From the NCBI RefSeq assembly GCF_000239795.1, contig NZ_CAFJ01000777.1, forward strand, positions 1 to 39,867: DNA of 39,867 nucleotides, read 5' to 3'. The notes below the pieces were generated by a model, which saw only the letters and a list, made by a program, of their open reading frames with translations, did not search any database and was not told the origin of the DNA. This document shows, in pieces, positions 32,986 to 39,867 of this stretch. The number at the start of each line of letters is the position of its first letter. The first letter of the stretch is position 1. The position numbers and the translations under genes are program-made. This stretch comes from Bradyrhizobium sp. STM 3809 (GTDB taxonomy: Bacteria > Pseudomonadota > Alphaproteobacteria > Rhizobiales > Xanthobacteraceae).

Positions 32986-34791
32986 TCAGCCGCGGCTATG
33001 CAATTTCGCCTGCAGGAAGTCGCGAACGCGCGCCGGATCGACATCCTTGGCGATGACCGCGCGACCGATCGCCTCCATCAGGATGAAGGTCAGCTTGCCG
33101 CGCTGGACCTTCTTGTCCTGCGCCATCAAGGCCAAAAGCCGGTCGGCATCGCCGATGCCCTCCTGGGCGAAGCCGGCGATGTCCTGCAGATGGGTCGGCA
33201 GTCCGGCCGCGGCAAGATGACGCTCGATCCTGGTGACGTCGTCGGGCGGCAGCATGCCGAGCTCGGCCGAGAACTGCGCCGCCAGCACCATGCCGACCGC
33301 GACGCCCTCGCCGTGGAACAGCCGGTCGGAGAAGCCGGTGACGGCCTCCAGCGCGTGACCGAAGGTGTGGCCGAGATTGAGCAGCGCGCGATCGCCGGTC
33401 TCGCGCTCGTCACGCGCGACGATCGCCGCCTTGGCGCGGCAGGACGTCGCCACCGCATGCTCGCGCGCCGGACCGCCCTTGACGATGTCGGCATGGTTGG
33501 CCTCCAGCCAGGCGAAGAAGCTGGCATCGCCGAGCAGTCCGTATTTGGCGACCTCGGCATAGCCGGCGCGGAACTGGCGCGGCGACAAAGTATCGAGCAC
33601 CGCGGTGTCCGCGATCACCAGCACCGGCTGGTGGAAGGCACCGAGCAGGTTCTTGCCCTGCGGCGAGTTGATCCCCGTCTTGCCGCCGACCGAGGAATCG
33701 ACCTGCGCCAGCAGCGAGGTCGGCACCTGCACGAAATCGACGCCGCGGCGCAGGATCGCCGCCGCGAAGCCGGCGAGATCGCCGACCACGCCGCCGCCGA
33801 GCGCGATGACGAGATCATTGCGCTCGATCCGGGCCGCGATCAGCGCCTCGCTGACCTTCTCCAGGCCGGCATAGGTCTTGGAGCCCTCGCCCTCCTCCAC
33901 GACGACGGTCGAGGTGGGAATGCCGGCCTCGGCCAGGATGGCTTCGGTCGGCTTCAGCCAATGCTCCGCGACAGTGCGGTCGGTGACGATGGCGGTGCGC
34001 ACGCCCGGCCGCAGCGCGGCGATGCGCTGGCCGAGCGTCGCCAGCACGCCCCGGCCGATGACGATGTCATAGGCGCGCTCGCCGAGCGCGACGTCGACGA
34101 TGATCGGATCGGAAGACTTCAGTGGTGCCGTCATCGGAACGCCCTGTACGGAATCGGAGGAGAGAGGATGGGGCTGCGGCGCGGCCGTCGGGGCCGCGAG
34201 CGTCATCGCCGGAGACAGGAACGCCTGCAGCTCCTGCAGGCAGTCCTCGACGACCCGGTCATGCGGCACGTCGCGCGAGCAGATCTTGAGGTCGGCGAGT
34301 TCGTAGACCGGTTCGCGCTCGCTCAGGAGCCGCGTCACCGTGCCTTCGGGATCGGCGGTCTGCAGCAGCGGCCGGTCGGCGCGGCGCCGAACCCGGCGCA
34401 TGATCACCTCGGCATCTGCCTTCAACCATACCGAAACCGCCTTCTCGTGGATGCGACGGCGGGTCTCCTCGCGCATGAAAGCACCGCCGCCGGTGGCCAG
34501 CACCGCCGGCCCGCTTTCGAGCAGGCGGGCGATCACCCGGGCCTCGCCGTTGCGGAAATAGTCCTCGCCGCGCGATTCGAAGATCTCCGGTATGCTCATG
34601 CCGGCCGCGGTCTCGATCTCGGTGTCCGCGTCGACGAAGGGCAGCCGCAGCCGCGCGGCGAGCCGCCGGCCGACCGTCGACTTGCCGACCCCCATCATGC
34701 CGACCAGCACGATCAGCCGCTGGCCGAGGCCGGCGAGGATCGCGGCCTCCGGAGCGCCGGAGCTGGGTGCGGGTTGCGTCACGTCGGTCAT
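32986..34791 (-). CDS. aroKB: Shikimate kinase-3-dehydroquinate synthase fusion (AroK-AroB)
   Basis: One open frame of 601 residues carries two shikimate-pathway enzymes. Residues 1-193 are shikimate kinase: Walker A GMMGVGKST (31-39), DADTEIE (54-60), GGGA (101-104) and the lid Arg in RADRPLL (137-143). After a 26-residue Ala/Pro/Ser linker (194-219), residues 220-601 are dehydroquinate synthase: GGGVVGD (332-338) for NAD, SVGGKTGIN, GYAEVAKYGL with zinc ligand Glu412, LGHTFGHALE and FHGEGVAVGM. No stop codon separates them. The second domain begins with Met220 (ATG 34134), preceded by AGGG, so a free AroB could also be made. ATG 34791 is taken as start because homology begins there; the frame remains open upstream but is antisense to accA and xerD. 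Confidence 0.93.
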   Translation of the reverse strand: MTDVTQPAPSSGAPEAAILAGLGQRLIVLVGMMGVGKSTVGRRLAARLRLPFVDADTEIETAAGMSIPEIFESRGEDYFRNGEARVIARLLESGPAVLATGGGAFMREETRRRIHEKAVSVWLKADAEVIMRRVRRRADRPLLQTADPEGTVTRLLSEREPVYELADLKICSRDVPHDRVVEDCLQELQAFLSPAMTLAAPTAAPQPHPLSSDSVQGVPMTAPLKSSDPIIVDVALGERAYDIVIGRGVLATLGQRIAALRPGVRTAIVTDRTVAEHWLKPTEAILAEAGIPTSTVVVEEGEGSKTYAGLEKVSEALIAARIERNDLVIALGGGVVGDLAGFAAAILRRGVDFVQVPTSLLAQVDSSVGGKTGINSPQGKNLLGAFHQPVLVIADTAVLDTLSPRQFRAGYAEVAKYGLLGDASFFAWLEANHADIVKGGPAREHAVATSCRAKAAIVARDERETGDRALLNLGHTFGHALEAVTGFSDRLFHGEGVAVGMVLAAQFSAELGMLPPDDVTRIERHLAAAGLPTHLQDIAGFAQEGIGDADRLLALMAQDKKVQRGKLTFILMEAIGRAVIAKDVDPARVRDFLQAKLHSRG

Positions 34792-34854
34792 ATCCGGGCT
34801 TCTAACCCAGCCCCTGCTGCTTTCAAAGGCATCCTGTTCCGCATCACCACGGCC

Positions 34855-35005
34855 GTCATTCCGGGGCGCGCGCAGCGCTAGCCCGGAATCCATACCCGCA
34901 GGACGCCGTGGAGGGCAGGCTGGGTGGTGGGCATCTCGTCCCGCTCCACCTCCTGGGGCTATGGATTCCGGGCTCGCCGCGCTGCGCGCGGCGCCCCGGA
35001 ATGAC
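34855..35005. repeat. Inverted-repeat element, GTCATTCCGGGGCGC type
   Basis: The left end GTCATTCCGGGGCGCGCGCA and the reverse complement of the right end, GTCATTCCGGGGCGCCGCGC, both run into CCCGGAATCCATA. Each end also folds internally. It lies in the divergent gap between aroKB and the 48-residue gene, where it fills half of the space available for promoters. Confidence 0.87.
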
Positions 35006-35097
35006 GCCCGTCGGATGGAGTAGCGGGGCCGGGCTTGCCAGCGGGGTGCGAACATGTTGGATGAAACCGTTCCTCCCTGGTGGCGCGCGCGACCCCG

Positions 35098-35244
35098 ATG
35101 CCCAGTCTGTTCCGCTTCCTGACCGTGATCGCCGTGATCGTCGGCGTGGTCTATGGCGCGATCTATGCGCTGGCCAATTTCGTCAATCCGAAGCCGCGTG
35201 AGATGACGGTGTCGATCCCGCCGGACAAGTTCCAGAAGAAGTAG
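35098..35244 (+). CDS. Small membrane protein, 48 residues, upstream of xerD
   Basis: The frame ATG 35098 to TAG 35244 codes for a short protein with one membrane helix (FLTVIAVIVGVVYGAIYALA, residues 7-26) followed by a soluble tail with a Pro-rich turn (NPKPREMTVSIPPDKFQ) and terminal Lys residues. Codon use is normal and the pattern looks like the small inner-membrane proteins found in rhizobia before xerD. No Shine-Dalgarno better than GCGACC is visible, and I cannot name a family. It is divergent from aroKB. Function unknown. Confidence 0.7.
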   Translation: MPSLFRFLTVIAVIVGVVYGAIYALANFVNPKPREMTVSIPPDKFQKK

Positions 35245-35415
35245 CCGGCGCGGCTGCGGTGAACCGAAAAGCCACAGGGCATTGATTAAGATTTTTACGG
35301 TTGTCTGAAGCAGCCGGGCGCCGCGATGTCGGCCAGATTCGCCGTCACCGCTCGATGCACCGGCGCAAGCTCCTCGTCCTGATTCGATCGCCCGGGTCTC
35401 AGCGGATTTCACCAC

Positions 35416-36372
<957 letters not shown>

Positions 36373-36591
36373 TCCGGCCGGACACCGTCCCGCAACCAAA
36401 TCGGCTGGAGCGGCGCGCCCGCCGCTTGACTTCGCGCCCGTCTGCCCTGAAAGAGCGCCATCCTGCCCGCGATCCCGGCGTGATGCCTGGAGGCCGGGCA
36501 CCGATCGAGCCTTAAGCTCCTGAAGTCCTTCATCTTCGGGTCCGAAGGCCGAACCGGAATCGTTTCCCAGCGCTCTTCCTTCAGCTCCTCC

Positions 36592-37554
36592 ATGCCGGAT
36601 CCCATGCGCAGCTACCTCGATTTCGAAAAGCCCGTCGCCGAGCTCGATTCCAAAGTCGATGAACTCCGGGCGATGGCCGCCGCCGGCACCGATATCAGCG
36701 AGGAGGTCAGCCGGATCGAGGAGAAGGCCGGCCAGGCGCTGGCCGACCTCTACGCCAATTTGACGCCGTGGCAGAAGACGATGGTCGCGCGCCACCCGCA
36801 GCGGCCGCATTTCACCGACTTCGTCAACGCCCTGATCACCGAATTCACGCCGCTGGCCGGCGACCGCAAGTTCGGCGATGACGCCGCTCTGCTCGGCGGC
36901 TTCGGCCGCTTCCGCGGCGAGCCGATCTGCGTGATGGGCCAGGAGAAGGGCTCCACCACCGAGTCCCGCCTCAAGCACAATTTCGGCATGGCCCGCCCGG
37001 AGGGCTACCGCAAGGCGGTGCGGCTGATGGAGATGGCCGAGCGCTTCGGCATTCCCGTGCTGTCGCTGGTCGATTCCGCCGGCGCCTATCCCGGCATCGG
37101 CGCTGAGGAGCGCGGCCAGGCCGAGGCCATCGCCCGCTCGACCGATGCCTGCCTGTCGCTTGGCGTGCCGAACGTCGCCATCATCACCGGCGAGGGCGGC
37201 TCTGGCGGCGCGATCGCGCTGACCACGGCCAACCGGGTCCTGATGCTGGAGCACGCCATCTACAGCGTGATCTCGCCGGAAGCCGCCTCCTCGATCCTCT
37301 GGCGCGACGGCACCAAGGCGCAGGAAGCCGCCAACAGCATGAAGATCACCGCCCAGGACATGCTGCGCTTCCGCGTGGTCGACACCGTCATCAAGGAGCC
37401 GGTCGGCGGCGCCCATCGCGACCCGGCGACGCTGATCGCGGCGACCGGCGAGGCGATCGCCCAGGCCTTCGACGAATTGAAGGGCCTCGACGCGGATGCC
37501 ATCCGCAAGCAGCGCCGGCAGAAGTTCATGGAAATCGGCCGCAAGCTCGGTTGA
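36592..37554 (+). CDS. accA: Acetyl-CoA carboxylase carboxyltransferase subunit alpha
   Basis: AccA with AccD transfers the carboxyl group from biotin to acetyl-CoA, the first step of fatty acid synthesis. The 320-residue protein begins MPDPMRSYLDFEKPVAELD, the usual alphaproteobacterial form; a second Met (36604) is an alternative start. Conserved segments are NFGMARPEGYRKAVRLM, DSAGAYPGIGAEERGQAEAIA, GEGGSGGAIAL and VISPEAASSILW. It is on the same strand as xerD, 219 bases downstream. Confidence 0.98.
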   Translation: MPDPMRSYLDFEKPVAELDSKVDELRAMAAAGTDISEEVSRIEEKAGQALADLYANLTPWQKTMVARHPQRPHFTDFVNALITEFTPLAGDRKFGDDAALLGGFGRFRGEPICVMGQEKGSTTESRLKHNFGMARPEGYRKAVRLMEMAERFGIPVLSLVDSAGAYPGIGAEERGQAEAIARSTDACLSLGVPNVAIITGEGGSGGAIALTTANRVLMLEHAIYSVISPEAASSILWRDGTKAQEAANSMKITAQDMLRFRVVDTVIKEPVGGAHRDPATLIAATGEAIAQAFDELKGLDADAIRKQRRQKFMEIGRKLG

Positions 37555-37853
37555 GCCGCGGACGGCGTCCATCCGGGCCCGGAAGCTCGCGGATTTGTGA
37601 GTCTTTCCAGCCGTTTGGCCGTATTTCGGCCGTGCCGGCGGGGTCTGGTGTTTAGAACTTGTTGACCACGAGGGCCAGCGCGCCGCAGCACCGCTGTGGC
37701 GCGGGTTGCGGCTCCCAGGGCCAAAGGATACAATTTTAATCATTGGTTTGACGTGGGCGTGACGCGCGGTCGACCCGGGATTTCTGCAGCCCGGCCGATC
37801 GATTGAAACGAGAGTGGGGTTCGCGGCATGCTGGGTTTGCGGGGAGCTTTGCT
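37555..37853. other. Intergenic region between accA and L,D-transpeptidase gene
   Basis: I see no gene. A short AT-rich patch (ATACAATTTTAATCATTGG, 37728-37746) and TTGACG at 37748 may be promoter parts, but no matching -10 was found at proper spacing. Confidence 0.3.
37841..37846 (+). promoter_or_regulatory. Shine-Dalgarno site supporting TTG 37854
   Basis: GGGGAG lies seven bases before TTG 37854, the start that leaves a normal lipoprotein signal. The in-frame TTG at 37803 has no comparable site. Confidence 0.6.
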
Positions 37854-39320
37854 TTGATCAACCGCGCTTTTGTCCGGGTCCTCTTGACCTTGGCGGCGTT
37901 GTCCGCCGGCGCGCTTCTGACCGGTTGCAACAGCGATCAGGTTGCGCTCGCCACCAATGCCAAGGCCAATCAGCCGGTGCCGCCGAAGCTCGTCGCGGCC
38001 ATGACCGAGAAGGACATGGACCCGCAGTCGCCGATCCTGGTGCGCGTGTTCAAGCAGGAGGCCGAGCTCGAGGTCTGGAAGCAGGACCGCTCCGGCAAGT
38101 TCGGGCTGCTCAAGACCTATCCGATCTGCCGCTGGTCGGGCGATCTCGGCCCGAAGGTGCGCGAGGGCGACCGCCAGGCGCCGGAGGGCTTCTATTCGAT
38201 CAATCCGAGCCAGATGAACCCGCAGTCGGCGTATTATCTGTCGTTCAACACCGGCTATCCGAATGCCTTCGACAAGGCGCTCGGCCGCACCGGCTCGCAG
38301 CTGATGGTGCATGGCGACTGCTCCTCGCGCGGCTGCTTCGCGATGACCGACGAGCAGATCGCCGAGATCTATGCGCTGGGACGCGAGTCGTTCTTCGGCG
38401 GCCAGCGCGCCTTCCAGTTCCAGGCGTTTCCGTTCCGGATGACGCCGGTGAACATGGCCAGGCACCGCAACAATCCGAACATGCCGTTCTGGCGGATGAT
38501 CAAGGAAGGCTATGACGCCTTCGAGGTCACCCGGCAGGAGCCGAAGGTCGACTTCTGCGAGAAGAAATACGTCTTCAACGCCCAGAAACCGCCGGGCGCG
38601 ACCCGTGATCCGGTGTTCGACGCCGCCGCCAAGTGCCCGGCCTATGTCGTGCCGGACGAGATCACCGCCGCCGTGCGCGAGAAGCAGCAGGCGGATGAGG
38701 CCGAATACGCCAGGCTGGTCGCCAAGGGGACGCCGGTCGCCAAGCTCAACACCGGCATCGACGGCGGCATGAATCCGGTGTTCGCCAACCGCGTGCCGGG
38801 CGCGTCCACCGGCCTGTCCGATGCCGGCGAGGCACCGGGACTGTCGCTCGCCAACTTCCAGCCCGTGCCGGGCACGATCCCCGGTCACGTCAACCCGCCA
38901 CGCGCGCCAGGGGCCGACGAGGTCGCGGCCATGCCGGCCAGTGCGGCGGAGGCCCCGGTGATGACGGCGCCGTCGACCCGCGTCGCCGCCGTCAGCGCGC
39001 CCGAGAAGCCGAGCTTCATGTCGAGCCTTGCCCGCAAGGTCGGCCTCGGCGGCAATGCCGAGACCACGGCGTCCGCGAAGCCGGAGAGCAGGACGGCCGA
39101 GGCAAAACCCGCCGAGAGCAAGCCCGCGCAGAAGCCGGTCGCCGCCAAGCCGGCTGAGACCAAACAGGCGGCCGCACGGCCGCCGTTCAAGCCCGCCGCC
39201 AGCGAGGCGCCGGCAACCACCGCCTCGGCTCCGGCGCAGACCCAGGCTGCCCTGGTCTCCGGCGCCGCGCCGGTGCTGCCGTCGAACTCCTTCGACAGCC
39301 GGTTTGCCGGGTTCAAGTAA
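37854..39320 (+). CDS. L,D-transpeptidase family lipoprotein (YafK-like) with disordered C-terminal tail
   Basis: A 488-residue envelope protein. Starting at TTG 37854, the signal RAFVRVLLTLAALSAGALL ends in lipobox LTGC (Cys25), so it should be lipid-anchored. The catalytic domain has the YkuD/L,D-transpeptidase signature HGDCSSRGCFAMTD (153-166, nucleophile Cys161), with the substrate strand TYPICRWSGDLGPKVREGD before it. The family cross-links peptidoglycan or attaches or releases lipoproteins; members like YafK/DpaA can cut such links. After about residue 270 the sequence is Ala/Pro/Lys-rich and probably disordered. It stands alone after accA. Which reaction it performs cannot be decided here. 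Confidence 0.92.
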   Translation: MINRAFVRVLLTLAALSAGALLTGCNSDQVALATNAKANQPVPPKLVAAMTEKDMDPQSPILVRVFKQEAELEVWKQDRSGKFGLLKTYPICRWSGDLGPKVREGDRQAPEGFYSINPSQMNPQSAYYLSFNTGYPNAFDKALGRTGSQLMVHGDCSSRGCFAMTDEQIAEIYALGRESFFGGQRAFQFQAFPFRMTPVNMARHRNNPNMPFWRMIKEGYDAFEVTRQEPKVDFCEKKYVFNAQKPPGATRDPVFDAAAKCPAYVVPDEITAAVREKQQADEAEYARLVAKGTPVAKLNTGIDGGMNPVFANRVPGASTGLSDAGEAPGLSLANFQPVPGTIPGHVNPPRAPGADEVAAMPASAAEAPVMTAPSTRVAAVSAPEKPSFMSSLARKVGLGGNAETTASAKPESRTAEAKPAESKPAQKPVAAKPAETKQAAARPPFKPAASEAPATTASAPAQTQAALVSGAAPVLPSNSFDSRFAGFK

Positions 39321-39428
39321 GCGGCGAGCGGGACACCGCGCGGCTTGCCGTGGCGGATTGCTCGATTTGCGAGGTCGCGTCCAACCGCACTTTGTCGATC
39401 AGTCCGCATGGGCCGCCCCCCCTCCGGT

Positions 39429-39579
39429 GTCATCCCGGCGAACGCCGGGATCCATAACCACCGGCGGGGATCGGTGCACGAGCTGGATGCCCCAGCGCGC
39501 CTCATCCAACCGCCGCGGAGTATGGGTCCCGGATCAGCGCCGCGACGCGCCTTGCGCGTCACGGCTTGTCCGGGACGAC
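39429..39579. repeat. Intergenic inverted-repeat element, GTCATCCCGG/GTCGTCCCGG type (copy 3)
   Basis: The left end GTCATCCCGGCGAACGCCGG is followed by GATCCATAACCACCGG, and the reverse complement of the right end begins GTCGTCCCGG and also reaches GGGACCCATAC. The right arm carries an extra stem, so this copy is longer than those at 2310 and 26016. Confidence 0.8.
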
Positions 39580-39636
39580 GGCGGAGTTTGTCGGCCCTAC
39601 TCATCATCTCACACCGACCGTTACGATCGCCCCCGC

Positions 39637-39736
39637 TGTCATCGCCCGCGCGGAGGGACGATCCAGTCTTCCACCGCCAGCGCGGTCGATCATCACTGCC
39701 GCGGCGTACCGGATCACCCGCCCGCGGGTGATGACA
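39637..39736. repeat. Inverted-repeat element, TGTCATCGCCCGCG type
   Basis: The left end TGTCATCGCCCGCGCGGAGG and the reverse complement of the right end, TGTCATCACCCGCGGGCGGG, are imperfect inverted copies that continue into GATCC(A/G)GT. A different family from the 39429 element, placed 57 bases after it. No gene is present in the gap. Confidence 0.75.
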
Positions 39737-39847
39737 CCGAGATTGCCGAGCTGACTGTCCAGACATGACTGATTGATCCTCGCGGCGCCCTCAGCGTCCG
39801 AGTGATGCATCGATCTCACCCCCTCAAACCGAGGGTGCGGGGAGAGC

Positions 39848-39867
39848 CGGGCCTCGGCTGAGGCCCG
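39848..39867. repeat. Hairpin at window end, possibly the edge of another repeat
   Basis: CGGGCCTC (39848-39855) pairs with GAGGCCCG (39860-39867) across a 4-base loop, ending exactly at the window edge. The preceding CTCACCCCCTC...GGGTGCGGGGAGAG also pairs partly. The rest of 39737-39847 shows nothing I can name. Confidence 0.45.

Noticed and set aside
31726..34881. 1051-codon plus-strand frame across the CorC-like gene and aroKB
   Set aside because: It runs antisense to two well-recognised genes. Its translation is Arg/His/Asp-rich shadow sequence with no domain.

Overview
The window is about 40 kb of GC-rich chromosomal DNA from an alphaproteobacterium of the order Hyphomicrobiales, most likely Bradyrhizobium or a close relative. 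I base this on the protein sequences (CarD, FdxA, a SUV3-like helicase, CobS/CobT, AccA, XerD and AroB of rhizobial type), on the order cobT-cobS...J-domain protein-bolA, and on dispersed intergenic inverted repeats of the kind common in Bradyrhizobium genomes. The assignment comes from recognition, not from a database search. I see no rRNA, tRNA, CRISPR array, prophage or transposase. The content is mostly housekeeping and metabolism.

Layout. 1-2231: a 5'-truncated nuclease-fold protein and an M48 lipoprotein peptidase. 2232-9589: a minus-strand block with carD, fdxA, an S4-domain gene overlapping a long SUV3-like RNA helicase, and a DUF3108 protein. 9970-13979: rpmB with a clear promoter and terminator, a DUF2235 hydrolase, then a group of small genes around cspA and rpsU. 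14191-19637: a minus-strand peptide/nickel-type ABC importer (binding protein, two permeases, one double-ATPase protein) with two repeat elements between its genes. 19939-24025: a membrane protein, an LLM flavin monooxygenase, an Old Yellow Enzyme and a phytase-like esterase. 24095-27142: cobT and cobS, subunits of aerobic cobaltochelatase. 27439-32910: DedA, a divergent pair of citrate synthase homologues (one carrying a DNA-binding domain), a J-domain protein, BolA and a CorC/HlyC-type membrane protein. 32986-39320: an in-frame AroK-AroB fusion, a 48-residue membrane protein, xerD, accA and an L,D-transpeptidase lipoprotein. 39321-39867: only repeat elements.

How parts fit together. The five ABC components in four genes form one importer. 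CobS and CobT act with CobN (not in this window) to insert cobalt in vitamin B12 synthesis. AroK and AroB serve the shikimate pathway, and AccA supplies malonyl-CoA. CspA and the S21 protein lie back to back, flanked by two small proteins that share a helical motif.

The best candidate for something undescribed is the divergent citrate synthase pair at 28113-30507. One partner has an N-terminal MerR/excisionase-like helix-turn-helix, and the 82-base gap holds phased TTGATCA-like sites next to its start codon. This suggests an enzyme-derived transcription factor controlling its own paralogue. Other points to check are the AroK-AroB fusion, a gene that seems to start with CTG in a CTGA overlap, a degenerate nuclease with an abrupt base-composition change, and hairpin repeats inside operons.
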